This document shows, piece by piece, positions 1 to 8,447 of a stretch of 64,000 nucleotides of DNA. The notes under the pieces are model-generated. The model made no database searches and was not told the DNA's origin. It saw only the letters and a list, made by a program, of their open reading frames with translations. Each line of letters starts with the position of its first letter. Within the stretch, counting starts at the first letter, position 1. Where the stretch lies: contig NZ_JASAOI010000028.1 of NCBI RefSeq assembly GCF_029953285.1, positions 1 to 64,000 on the forward strand, written 5' to 3'. This DNA comes from Yinghuangia seranimata. GTDB taxonomy: Bacteria > Actinomycetota > Actinomycetes > Streptomycetales > Streptomycetaceae. The position numbers were made by a program, and so were the translations under genes.

Positions 1-1
1 G

Positions 2-35
2 GGGCCCCCGGCTTCGCCGGGTGTCGGGGGGGCCC
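2..35 (+). terminator. G/C-rich hairpin, probable terminator of the gene left of the window
   Basis: Two nested stems: an outer one (2-6 with 31-35) and an inner CCCGGC/GCCGGG stem around a TTC loop (7-21). It sits at the window edge with no gene to its left in view, so its assignment to an upstream gene is inference. Confidence 0.4.
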
Positions 36-68
36 GGGGCCGCGTGGGGGGGGGCCACCGCCGTTTGG

Positions 69-174
69 CCCACCCGTCGCCCCCCACCGCCCATATTCGA
101 AAGCGCTTCGCGCCTGCCCCTCCCACCCGTCGCCCCCCACCGCCCATATTCGAAAGCGCTTCGCGCTTGCCCCT
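69..174. repeat. Tandem duplication of a 53-bp repeat unit
   Basis: Copy 1 (69-121) and copy 2 (122-174) are identical except for one base. Each contains a CCCGTCGCCCCCC stretch, CCCATATTCG and a short palindrome AAGCGCTT. A third, diverged copy lies inverted at 28791-28840, so this belongs to a dispersed family. It lies just upstream of the oxidoreductase start and may hold regulatory or hairpin-forming DNA. Confidence 0.85.
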
Positions 175-236
175 CGCCCGCGCCTCCTGCGGGTCCCCGA
201 CGGGGCGCCCGTGGGGCCGTCGATAAGGTCGCAGCC

Positions 237-1199
237 ATGTTTGCCGTGAGCGCCGTGCGCATCAGCCCCGACGACCCGCTGTCCGGACTGGAGTTCGGGG
301 AGCGCCCCGAACCCGGCGCGGACGCCCCCCTGCCGCCCGGTTGGACGACCGTCACGGTCAAGGCCGCCTCGCTCAACCACCACGACCTGTGGACGCTGCG
401 CGGCGTGGGCATCACCGACAAGCAGCTGCCGATGGTCCTCGGCTGCGACGGCGCCGGCATCGACGAGGACGGCAACGAGGTCGTCATCCACTCCGTCATC
501 GGCGGCCTCGGCACCGACGAGCCCCGCTCGATCCTGACCGAGAAGTACGACGGCACGTTCGCGCAGAAGGTCGCCGTCCCGCGCTGGAACCTGCTGCCGA
601 AGCCGAAGGAGCTGTCCTTCGAGGAGGCGTGCTGCCTGCCGACGGCGTGGCTGACCGCGTACCGGATGCTCTTCACCAACTCCGGGGTGCGCCCCGGCGG
701 GACGATCCTCGTGCAGGGCGCGGGCGGCGGCGTCGCCACCGCGCTGATCGCGCTCGGCAAGGCGGCCGGCTACCGCATGTGGGTGACCAGCCGCGACGCC
801 GCCAAGGGCGCGCGCGCCGTCGAGCTGGGAGCTGACGCGGCGTTCGCGTCCGGCGAGCGGCTGCCGGAGCGGGTCGACTCGGTCATGGAGACGGTCGGCG
901 CCGCGACGTGGAGCCACTCGGTGCGCAGCCTCAAGCCGGGCGGCAGCGTCGTCATCTCGGGGGCGACCAGCGGCTCGAACCCGCCGGCCGCCGAGCTGAC
1001 CCGGATCTTCTTCCAGGAGATGCGCGTCGTCGGCTCCACGATGGGCGACAAGGAGGAACTCGCAGGGCTGCTCAGCCTGTGCGCCAACACCGGCGTGCGC
1101 CCGGTGATCGACACCGTGCTGCCGCTCGAGCGGGCCCGCGAGGGCTTCGAGCGGATGGAGCAGGGCGACCAGTTCGGCAAGATCGTCTTCACGGTCTGA
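237..1199 (+). CDS. Zinc-type alcohol dehydrogenase / quinone oxidoreductase family protein
   Basis: A 320-aa cytosolic medium-chain dehydrogenase/reductase. The N-terminal GroES-like domain contains SLNHHDLWTLRGVG and the LGCDGAG segment (about residues 55-85). The Rossmann half carries an AGGGVA nucleotide-binding turn near residue 165. No structural-zinc cysteine cluster is visible, so an NADPH:quinone-reductase-like activity is likelier than classical alcohol oxidation; the substrate is unknown. The frame is open back to position 21, but that stretch is the 53-bp tandem repeat and low-complexity Pro/Arg sequence, so the ATG at 237 was chosen. The gene stands alone, followed by a strong terminator hairpin. 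Confidence 0.85.
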   Translation: MFAVSAVRISPDDPLSGLEFGERPEPGADAPLPPGWTTVTVKAASLNHHDLWTLRGVGITDKQLPMVLGCDGAGIDEDGNEVVIHSVIGGLGTDEPRSILTEKYDGTFAQKVAVPRWNLLPKPKELSFEEACCLPTAWLTAYRMLFTNSGVRPGGTILVQGAGGGVATALIALGKAAGYRMWVTSRDAAKGARAVELGADAAFASGERLPERVDSVMETVGAATWSHSVRSLKPGGSVVISGATSGSNPPAAELTRIFFQEMRVVGSTMGDKEELAGLLSLCANTGVRPVIDTVLPLERAREGFERMEQGDQFGKIVFTV

Positions 1200-1211
1200 G
1201 ACGTACGCGGC

Positions 1212-1243
1212 GGGGGCGGGTCCGGAACGCCGGGCCCGCCCCC
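1212..1243 (+). terminator. Intrinsic terminator-like hairpin after the oxidoreductase
   Basis: A 14-bp stem (1212-1225 with 1230-1243, one G-T pair) around an AACG loop, starting 12 nt after the stop codon. No T tract follows, as is usual in actinomycetes. Confidence 0.75.
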
Positions 1244-1363
1244 GTGCCGTTCGCCGTGACGCCCGACGCCCGACGTCCGGGTTGCGGGCACCCCGGGTAC
1301 GGATGCGGGCGGGCCCTCGCGCACGCCTTAGGCTTGCCGCGACGTCACGGAAGGAACCCCTCG

Positions 1364-2905
1364 ATGGATCTGGGCCGACGCCGCTTCCTCGCGCTCGGCG
1401 CCGGGGCGGGGCTCGCGGTCGCGGGCGGCGGCCTGCTCACCGCGTGCGGCGGCCGGCCCTCGCTGCACACCGGCGGCACCCTGGCCGTCGCGCTCCCCGA
1501 GTACCCCGCGGTGCTCAACCCGGCGTCGGGGACCTCCGACGTCGCGCGGTGGATCGCCGACCCGGTCGTCGAGGCGCTGTACGCCTACCGCGACGACACC
1601 ACGCTCGAACCCGTCCTCGCCGCGGCCGACCCGCAGGTGTCGCCCGACGGGCTGACCTGGACCGTCCGGCTGCGGGACGGTGTGCGGTTCGGCAACGGCG
1701 ACGCGTTCGACGCCTCGCACGTCGCGGAGGTGCTTCGGCACGTCGGCCAGGCGTCGACCGCGGGTGACTGGGCGCCGTACCTGGCCGGCCGGTTCGCGTC
1801 CGTCGACGCGGTGGCGCCGGACACCGTACGGATCGTGCTGGCGCGGCCGTTCGGCGTGCTGCGGCAGTTCCTCGCCGCGCTGCCGGTCCCGCACGCCGCG
1901 ACCCTGGGCGACCCGCAGGCGCTGGTCGGCACCGGGCCGTTCCGCGCCGACGCGGTCGTGCCGGGGCAGTCCGTCCGGCTGCTGCGCAACGACGGCTACC
2001 GCGGGCCCAAGGCGCCGCTGGACGGCATGGAGTTCCGGATCGTCGCGGACGGCACCGCCCGCACCGCGGAACTGCGGGCCGGACGCGTGCGGATCGACCC
2101 GCGGCTCGGGCCCGAGGCGCTCAAAGCCGTGCAGAAGTCCGGCTCGCTCCAGGCGCACGCGGTGCCCGCGCCCGTCGACCTGGTCACCGCGCTCAACCTG
2201 CGGCGCGCCCCGTTCTCCGACATCGCGGTGCGGCGGGCCCTGGCGGCGGGCATGGACCGGCGCGCGGTGCGCGACACGGTGTGGAAGGGCTTCGCGCAGC
2301 TGGGGCAGGGGCCGGTCGGGCCGGCGACCGAGGGCTGGACCGACACGTACCAGTGGTTCGGCGAGTCGGTGGACGCCGACCGGGTCCGGGTCCTGCTCGG
2401 CGAGGCCGGGGTACCTGCCCCCGTGCGGTTCACGCTGCTGACCACGGGCCCCGACGAGGTCCGGGCGACCGCCGCGGCGCTGGTGACGCAGTGGAGCCGG
2501 GTCGGCTTCGACGTCCGGACCGAGGACGTGGACGCCGACACATGGCGGCGCCGCCGCCGGGCGGGCGACTACGACCTGGCGCTGAGCCTGCGTCGCCCGG
2601 CCTACGCGACCGGCCGCACCGCGTTCGACGTGCTGTCGCCCGCGGCCTCCGACCATCCCGACAACACGGGATACGCCAACCCCGAACTGGACCGCCTGCT
2701 GGCCGAGGCGTGGGCGACCCCGGACACCTCGCGCCGCGCCAAGCTGTGCGCGCTGGCCAACGAGATCCTGGTCCGCGACGCGGTGATGATGCCGCCGGTC
2801 CACCCGCGCCTGCTGGTCGCGCAGACGAGGGGCGTCGAGTCGCTGAACGAGAAACAGCTGGCCTTGGGGCGGCTGGAGCTGGCGGACCTGCACCTGAGGT
2901 CATAG
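1364..2905 (+). CDS. ABC transporter solute-binding lipoprotein, family 5 (peptide/nickel type)
   Basis: A 513-aa exported binding protein. The N-terminus has a twin-arginine-like motif (RRRFLALGAG), a hydrophobic stretch and a lipobox LTAC with Cys28, so it should be exported by Tat and lipid-anchored. The body has the family-5 (DppA/OppA) layout: VLNPAS near the start, DGLTWTVRLRDGVRFGNGD near residue 100, and a C-terminal domain with YANPELDRLLAEAW. No permease or ATPase genes adjoin it, so it is an orphan that may serve a transporter elsewhere. The ATG at 1364 has AAGGA upstream. The frame stays open leftward into the preceding gene, which is a shadow. Ligand unknown. Confidence 0.88.
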   Translation: MDLGRRRFLALGAGAGLAVAGGGLLTACGGRPSLHTGGTLAVALPEYPAVLNPASGTSDVARWIADPVVEALYAYRDDTTLEPVLAAADPQVSPDGLTWTVRLRDGVRFGNGDAFDASHVAEVLRHVGQASTAGDWAPYLAGRFASVDAVAPDTVRIVLARPFGVLRQFLAALPVPHAATLGDPQALVGTGPFRADAVVPGQSVRLLRNDGYRGPKAPLDGMEFRIVADGTARTAELRAGRVRIDPRLGPEALKAVQKSGSLQAHAVPAPVDLVTALNLRRAPFSDIAVRRALAAGMDRRAVRDTVWKGFAQLGQGPVGPATEGWTDTYQWFGESVDADRVRVLLGEAGVPAPVRFTLLTTGPDEVRATAAALVTQWSRVGFDVRTEDVDADTWRRRRRAGDYDLALSLRRPAYATGRTAFDVLSPAASDHPDNTGYANPELDRLLAEAWATPDTSRRAKLCALANEILVRDAVMMPPVHPRLLVAQTRGVESLNEKQLALGRLELADLHLRS

Positions 2906-3309
2906 GGGCGGACCCGGACGGCGGGTCGACCTCGCGCGTCGTCCGGGCGGTCCGACAGGTCGTCGACGACGGCGATGTCCACCGGGCGCCGCCGCCGCGT
3001 GGCCGAACTCGCCGTAGAACACGGCGTCCCGGTCCTGCAGGACAGCGCGCACGCGGCCGCCCTCGCACTCGGCGAACCCGCCTGCCGCCTGTCGTGCGGG
3101 GCCCGGGCGACGCGGCGACGGGCCTGCTGGGCTCAGGCGGCGCCCTCCCGGGGGCTCGCGCGGCGCCTTCCTGGGGGCGCGAGCGCGCCGTTCGCCGCGG
3201 TGGCCGTCGGGCCCACGTCCGTCCCCCACTCGTACGCGTGTGTGGACTCGCCACCCGTCCGGGTGGCGCAGGACGGCTCGGCGCGCCCGCCGGGGTTATG
3301 GTCGGCCGC
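2906..3309 (+). other. 404-bp intergenic region with a possible aminotransferase-like fragment
   Basis: No intact gene is evident. In the plus frame starting at 2975 about 30 codons read like a PLP aminotransferase segment (RRRRVAELAVEHGVPVLQDS), resembling the helix-strand before the PLP site of class-I/MocR enzymes. The rest of that frame is Arg/Ala-rich and unlike protein. It could be a decayed gene fragment or chance. The right end holds the promoter of the next gene (-10 TATGGT at 3297-3302). Confidence 0.3.
3297..3302 (+). promoter_or_regulatory. -10 box TATGGT positioned for a leaderless transcript
   Basis: TATGGT is followed by seven bases and then the ATG at 3310, so transcription would begin at or next to the start codon. 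No recognisable -35. Confidence 0.5.
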
Positions 3310-4854
3310 ATGGCGCAGGGTCAGGACGGTTCGCCTCCCCGGAACGTCACGCGGCGGTGGGCGCTCGGGGCCGCGGCGGCCGGGGCCGGTTTCGTGCTGT
3401 TCGGGCGGGGCTCCGGGCCGCGTCGGCCGCACCGCGGCACCCGCACGGCGCACGCCGCGCCGCAGCCCAGGCCCGTGCTGCCCGCGCGGCCGGGGCTCGT
3501 CGAGGCGGAGAACGCCCTGCCGGGGGACGCCGGTTGGCAGCTCGGACCCAAGGTGTCCTCCGACGCCGTCGGGCAGATCAAGGGCTATGCCGCCGAGGCC
3601 GCGGTGCCGGTCGGCGGGCGGGTGCGGCTGAAGGTGTCGGTGGACACCGACCAGCCGTTCGGTGTCGAGGTGTACCGGCTGGGGCACTACGGCGGCGCGG
3701 GCGGGCGACTCGTCGCGAAGGCCGAGGGCGTGCCCGGTGTGCGGCAGGCGCCCGCGCGGCTCGACGCGGACGACGGCACGGTCGTGTGCGACTGGGCGGA
3801 CTCGTGGGAGACCGAGGTGCCGACCTCGTGGACCGGCGGGGCCTACACCGCGGTGCTCACGAACGCCGACGGCTTCCGCAACCACGTCCCCTTCACCGTC
3901 ACCGAGCCGGAGCGTGAGGGCGACTTCCTCGTCGTGCTGCCGGTGACGACGTACCAGGCCTACAACGAGTACCCGATGGACGGCGCGACCGGCCGCAGCC
4001 TCTACTACGGCCAGGATCCGGCGACGCGGAAGTCCAACGCGCGGCTGAAGGCCAGGGTGGTCTCGTTCGACCGCCCCTACGCCGGCGGCGGCCTGCCGCA
4101 ACTGTTCGACCTCGACCACGCGTTCGTCCGCTGGGCGGAGAGCCGGGGCTACGACCTCGTCTACGCGACGAGCGTCGACCTGCACGCGGGCCGCGTCGAC
4201 CCGACGCGGTACAAGGCGCTGGTCTTCCCGGGCCACGACGAGTACTGGTCGCAGGAGATGCGCTCCCACGTCGAACGCGCGAGCGCAGCGGGCGTCGGGC
4301 TGGTCTTCCTCACGGCCAACAACATCTACTGGCACGTCCGCGTGGAGCCTTCCGCTTCGGGCGTCCCCCACCGGCTTGTGCGGTGCCACAAGGACGCCCG
4401 GTCGGGGTCGGACCGCGCCGCGCCGGGCCCGACGGTGCGGTGGCGCGACCTGCACCTGCCGGAGCAGGGGCTGCTCGGCGTCCAGTACGTCAGCGTCGTC
4501 AAGGGCGAACATCCTTTGGTGGTCCGCGAGTCCGGCCACTGGTTCTGGTCCGGTACCGGCTTGGCGGACGGCGACGCGCTGCCCGGCCTGGTCTGGGGCG
4601 AGGCCGACCGCCGGTTCGACGGCCTGGCGGAACCGCGGGGCACCGAGGCGGTGTTCCTGTCCAGGTCGGCGTACGTGGACGGGCACGGGCGCGACCAGAC
4701 GCAGGAGAGCTCGCTGTACCGCGCCGCGGGCGGCGGCCTGGTCTTCACGGCCGGCACGTTCCGCTGGCCGCAGGCGCTCGGCGACCCGAGGTTCGCGGAT
4801 CCGCGCGTGCAGCGCGCGACGGCGAACCTGTTCGACCGCCTGCGCGGTGCCTGA
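3310..4854 (+). CDS. Exported N,N-dimethylformamidase beta-subunit-like domain protein
   Basis: A 514-aa protein with a Tat-type signal (RRWALGAAAAGAGFVLFG after a short N-terminus) and so probably secreted. The mature part begins PGLVEAENALPG and continues with beta-rich domains typical of the large-subunit-like family named after Methylobacterium/Alcaligenes dimethylformamidase: TYQAYNEYPMDG, GYDLVYATSVDLH and FPGHDEYWSQEMR. The small alpha subunit is absent nearby, so amidase activity should not be assumed; many actinomycetes encode such stand-alone exported proteins of unknown role. ATG 3298 is an alternative start, but the -10 box geometry favours 3310. The frame extends left to 2281 only as a shadow. 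Confidence 0.8.
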   Translation: MAQGQDGSPPRNVTRRWALGAAAAGAGFVLFGRGSGPRRPHRGTRTAHAAPQPRPVLPARPGLVEAENALPGDAGWQLGPKVSSDAVGQIKGYAAEAAVPVGGRVRLKVSVDTDQPFGVEVYRLGHYGGAGGRLVAKAEGVPGVRQAPARLDADDGTVVCDWADSWETEVPTSWTGGAYTAVLTNADGFRNHVPFTVTEPEREGDFLVVLPVTTYQAYNEYPMDGATGRSLYYGQDPATRKSNARLKARVVSFDRPYAGGGLPQLFDLDHAFVRWAESRGYDLVYATSVDLHAGRVDPTRYKALVFPGHDEYWSQEMRSHVERASAAGVGLVFLTANNIYWHVRVEPSASGVPHRLVRCHKDARSGSDRAAPGPTVRWRDLHLPEQGLLGVQYVSVVKGEHPLVVRESGHWFWSGTGLADGDALPGLVWGEADRRFDGLAEPRGTEAVFLSRSAYVDGHGRDQTQESSLYRAAGGGLVFTAGTFRWPQALGDPRFADPRVQRATANLFDRLRGA

Positions 4855-5068
4855 ACCCACGTGCCGGGCGGCCCCGCGCAAAAGGGATTACTCAAGCACC
4901 GCCGCGCGATGAACGGGCGCCCACGGGCCCGTTGCTGTGGCACCGCACAGCCGTGCGCCGGTCGGCCGAATCGTTACATCAGAAGCACCTCCTCCTGCGC
5001 GCCCGCCGGTGGCAGGCTTGGGCATCTGCACCTTGCACGGCAATCCGCCCAGACCCGGTGGAGGCACG

Positions 5069-6418
5069 ATGCACGTTGCGATACCGCCCGGACTCAGCGC
5101 CGAAGGCGTCGGCCCCGCGGCGTCGGAGGCCGCCGCGGAACCCGCCGCGGAGTCGGCCGCCGAACCGACCGCCGAGCCCCTCGGTGAACCGCCCGACCGG
5201 CCCCGCGCGGCCGGCCCCGGCCCCGACGACCTGCCGCACAACCGCCTGTTGCGGCGCGCCGCACGGGCCCTGATGGAACGGCTGCCGGAGCTGACCGACC
5301 GGCTCGTGGCCGCGGTCTACGAGCAGGAGGCCGCGTACCGCGACGGTCCGGTGCCCGCCGACGAGCTGTGGCAGGGCTGCCACGAGTCGCTGCGCAGCGC
5401 CCTGCTGGTGCTCATGGTGCCGCACGGCCAGGGCGAACCCAGCCCCCAGACCTGGCGTTTGGGCCGAAGACGCGCTGAACAGGGCCTGCCGCTCGACGCG
5501 TTGCTCCACGCATACCGCATCGGCGGCGTGCTCGTGTGGCAGGCGCTCGTCGAGACGACGGTCGCGCAGGACCTCGACGGCGTCCGCGAGCTGGTGCACG
5601 CGGCCACCACGGTGTGGCGGGTGGTCGACCACCACTCCACGCTCGTGTCGGACGCCTACCGCAGCTTCGCGCACGAGCTGACCAGCCGTCACCACGAGCG
5701 CACCCGCGCGCTGTTGGACGCGCTGCTCGACGGGCGCGCGGACGCCGCCGACCTCAGCGCGGCGTCGGCGGTCCTGGACCTGCCCGAGGAGGGCCGCTAC
5801 GCGGTGGCCATGCTGCGGCACGGTCGCCCCGGCACCGGCCAGCACGACGGGCCGCGCCCGACGGGCGTCGAGGGCGCGCACCTGCTGTGGCGGTCGCGGG
5901 CGGACGCCGAGTTCGCCGTAGCGCTGCTGCACAAGGGCGCCGACGACGCGGACGCGCTGGCCGGCCTGGCGAAGGCGGTGGGCCCGTCGGCCAGTTCGCG
6001 GGCCGGGGTGGGCCTGGTCGTGGACGGCCTGCCGGCCCTGGCCCGGGCGCGTAGGCAGGCCGAGATCGCGCTGCGCACCTGCACGGTGGACGGCGAGGTC
6101 GCCCGCCTCGACGAACGCCTGCCCGCGGCGCTCGTGGCCTGCCAGCCCGACCTGTCCTCGGCGTTGGCGACCCGGACGTTCGGCCAGGTCCTCGCGCTGG
6201 ACGCGGCCGACCGCGAACTGCTGCTCGGCACGCTGGCCGCGTGGTTCGACGCGGGCGGCTCGGCGGCCCGCGCGGGCGCGCGGCTGTTCTGCCACCGCAA
6301 CACCGTCCTCAACCGGCTGCGTCGGTTCGAACAACTGAGTGGCCGGGACCTCGGGCTGCCGCGCGACCTCGTGGAGCTCGGCCTCGCGCTGGACGCCTAC
6401 CGCCTGACCGGCGTGTAG
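5069..6418 (+). CDS. PucR-family transcriptional regulator
   Basis: A 449-aa cytosolic regulator. After an Ala/Glu-rich N-terminal tail (about 40 residues) comes an alpha-helical sensor region (LPELTDRLVAAVYEQE), a central GGDEF-like/CdaR domain, and the C-terminal PucR helix-turn-helix (GARLFCHRNTVLNRLRRFEQLSGRDL, about residues 405-430) that defines the family. The ATG at 5069 has GGAGG eight bases upstream; the open frame further left is low-complexity. It is followed after 278 bp by the livFGHM-type operon on the same strand, so it is a plausible regulator of that transporter (inference). An inverted repeat GTAGGC/GCCTAC (6415-6441) overlaps its stop codon and may be a weak terminator. 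Confidence 0.9.
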   Translation: MHVAIPPGLSAEGVGPAASEAAAEPAAESAAEPTAEPLGEPPDRPRAAGPGPDDLPHNRLLRRAARALMERLPELTDRLVAAVYEQEAAYRDGPVPADELWQGCHESLRSALLVLMVPHGQGEPSPQTWRLGRRRAEQGLPLDALLHAYRIGGVLVWQALVETTVAQDLDGVRELVHAATTVWRVVDHHSTLVSDAYRSFAHELTSRHHERTRALLDALLDGRADAADLSAASAVLDLPEEGRYAVAMLRHGRPGTGQHDGPRPTGVEGAHLLWRSRADAEFAVALLHKGADDADALAGLAKAVGPSASSRAGVGLVVDGLPALARARRQAEIALRTCTVDGEVARLDERLPAALVACQPDLSSALATRTFGQVLALDAADRELLLGTLAAWFDAGGSAARAGARLFCHRNTVLNRLRRFEQLSGRDLGLPRDLVELGLALDAYRLTGV

Positions 6419-6696
6419 GCCAAACCGCCAGAAAAGCCTACCAACCGCCGCACGCCGCCGGGGCCTGTGCGGCTGCACAAGGCCGCCGCGCCCGGGTTGG
6501 TCGCGTGCCCCGTCATCGTCCGGATCTCTGGACGCTGCTCGCCGAACCGTGCTGTGGTGTCGGTCACTTCCAGGGAGCGGCGTTCGCGCGGGGGAGCTAA
6601 GCGAACGCTCGCGAGGCACCGCCGGCGAGCCCGTGCGGCGTCCACGTCCGCGATCCGTCTCTGCTCCATGTCCGACATCCGAGAGAAGGAGACCGG

Positions 6697-7569
6697 ATGG
6701 CACGGTCGGAAAACGGTCCACCGCACTCCGGCGGCGACGCCCTTCGCGTCGACCGGCTGCACGTCGCCTACGGGCGCTCCGTCCAGGCGCTGCGCGGCGT
6801 GACCGTCACGGTGCCGGCGAGCGGCATCGTGACGGTCCTCGGCGCGAACGGCGCCGGCAAGAGCACTCTGTTGCGCGCCATATCCGGCACGCTGTTCCTG
6901 CACCACGGCGCGATCGAGGGCGGCACGGTCAGCTACGGCGGGCGGACCCTCAACGGCCGCGACTCGGCCGCCGCCGTGCGCGCCGGGATCGTTCAAGTGC
7001 CTGAGGGCAGACGGGTGTTCGCGCGCCTGTCGGTCGCCGAGAACCTCCAGGCCGGGCTGCTCGGCACCGGCGGACGCCGCTCGGCGCGGGCCCGCGAGGC
7101 GCGCGACCGCGTCTTGGAGCTGTTCCCGGTGCTGGCCGAACGCGAGCACCAGCGCGCGGGGCTGCTGTCCGGCGGCGAGCAGCAGATGCTCGCGATCGGC
7201 CGCGCGCTGATGGCGGGGCCGCGCCTGCTGCTGCTCGACGAGCCGTCGCTCGGCCTTGCGCCGCGCATGGTCGGCCGCATCGCCGGCGTGGTCCGCGAGA
7301 TCGCCCGGCAGGGCACGGCCGTGCTGCTCGTGGAGCAGAACGCGGCGGTCGCGCTCGACCTTGCGGACACCGCCTACGTGCTGGACGTCGGCGAGGTGCG
7401 GCTCACCGGCCCGGCCGGCGACCTCGCCCGCACCGACGAGGTGCGGCGGCTGTACCTGGGCGAACACGACGCGCAGGCCGTGGACGGCGCGGCCCGCGAA
7501 CCGGCCGCCGCCACGGCGGGCACCGCGCCCGCTCGCGCCGCGGCCCCGCTGCGGAGGTGGCGCGGATGA
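6697..7569 (+). CDS. livF: Branched-chain-type ABC transporter ATPase (LivF-like)
   Basis: A 290-aa ATPase. Walker A GANGAGKST (about residues 49-57), signature LLSGGEQQML, Walker B LLLLDEPSLGLAP and the H-loop-type LLVEQNAA segment are intact. QVPEGRRVFARLSVAENL is characteristic of LivF rather than LivG. First gene of a five-gene operon, where LivF usually comes later. A GAGAAGGAGA ribosome site precedes the ATG. Its TGA overlaps the next ATG (ATGA). The C-terminal 35 residues are Ala/Pro-rich, longer than typical LivF. Confidence 0.93.
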   Translation: MARSENGPPHSGGDALRVDRLHVAYGRSVQALRGVTVTVPASGIVTVLGANGAGKSTLLRAISGTLFLHHGAIEGGTVSYGGRTLNGRDSAAAVRAGIVQVPEGRRVFARLSVAENLQAGLLGTGGRRSARAREARDRVLELFPVLAEREHQRAGLLSGGEQQMLAIGRALMAGPRLLLLDEPSLGLAPRMVGRIAGVVREIARQGTAVLLVEQNAAVALDLADTAYVLDVGEVRLTGPAGDLARTDEVRRLYLGEHDAQAVDGAAREPAAATAGTAPARAAAPLRRWRG

Positions 7570-8447
7570 CCCACGCCGCCACCACCCACAAGACCGACGC
7601 CGAACCGGACTTCACCGTCCCCGAACTGGCCGTGCGCGCGGTCACCGTCCGCTTCGCGGGCCTGGTCGCGCTCGACGCCGTCAGCTTCTCCGTCGCCCCC
7701 GGCAGCATCCACGCCGTCATCGGCCCCAACGGCGCCGGCAAGTCGACGTGCTTCAACGTGCTGTCCGGGGTCTACCGCGCCGAACGCGGCACCGTGCACC
7801 TCGGCGACCGCGAGCTGACCGGCCTGCCGCCGCACCGGATCGCCGCGCTCGGTGTGGCGCGCACGTTCCAGAACATCGTGCTCACGCAGGGCACCGTCGC
7901 CGACAACCTCATGCTCGGCCGCCACGCGCTCACCCGGGCCGGGTTCACCGCGACCGCGCTGCACCTGCCGTCCGCCGTCCGCGAGCAGCACAGGCACCGA
8001 GAACGCGCCCGGGAGATCGCCGAGTTCCTCGACCTCGGGGCGGTCTTCGACCAGCCGGTCACGCTGCTGCCGTACGGCGTGCGCAAGCGCGTCGAGATGG
8101 CCCGCGCGCTGTGCATGGAACCCAAGGTGCTGCTGCTCGACGAGCCGGTGGCCGGTATGAACGCCGACGAGCGGCTGCGCACCGCCGAGGCGATCACCGC
8201 CGTCCGCGACGGGCTGGGCATCTCGATCGTGCTGGTCGAGCACGACATGGGCCTGATCATGCGGCTCGCCGACGAGGTGACGGTGCTCGACTTCGGGCGC
8301 CGCATCGCGGGCGGCACGCCCGACGAGGTGCGCCAGGACCCCGCGGTCGTCCGCGCCTACCTGGGGGCGGGCGACGACGGCGACAACAGCGGGAACGGCC
8401 GGAACGGCGACAACGGAGACGCACGAGAGAACGAGGAGCGGCAATGA
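7566..8447 (+). CDS. livG: Branched-chain-type ABC transporter ATPase (LivG-like)
   Basis: A 293-aa ATPase with Walker A GPNGAGKST, Q-loop ARTFQNIVL, a LivG-type variant signature LPYGVRKRVEMARAL, Walker B VLLLDEPVAGMN and switch VLVEHDMGLI. The GVARTFQN and AGMN segments distinguish LivG from LivF. GGAGG sits eight bases before the ATG at 7566, which overlaps the livF stop; a GTG at 7557 is a less likely start. The C-terminal tail is a short Gly/Asn/Asp-rich run. Pairs with LivF as the ATPase heterodimer of the transporter. Confidence 0.93.
   Translation: MTHAATTHKTDAEPDFTVPELAVRAVTVRFAGLVALDAVSFSVAPGSIHAVIGPNGAGKSTCFNVLSGVYRAERGTVHLGDRELTGLPPHRIAALGVARTFQNIVLTQGTVADNLMLGRHALTRAGFTATALHLPSAVREQHRHRERAREIAEFLDLGAVFDQPVTLLPYGVRKRVEMARALCMEPKVLLLDEPVAGMNADERLRTAEAITAVRDGLGISIVLVEHDMGLIMRLADEVTVLDFGRRIAGGTPDEVRQDPAVVRAYLGAGDDGDNSGNGRNGDNGDARENEERQ

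Noticed and set aside
2281-4854. Long plus frame joining the solute-binding region to the DMF-like gene (857 aa)
   Set aside because: Residues before 3310 are Arg/Gly-rich shadow of the binding-protein gene and lack the Tat signal and promoter geometry.
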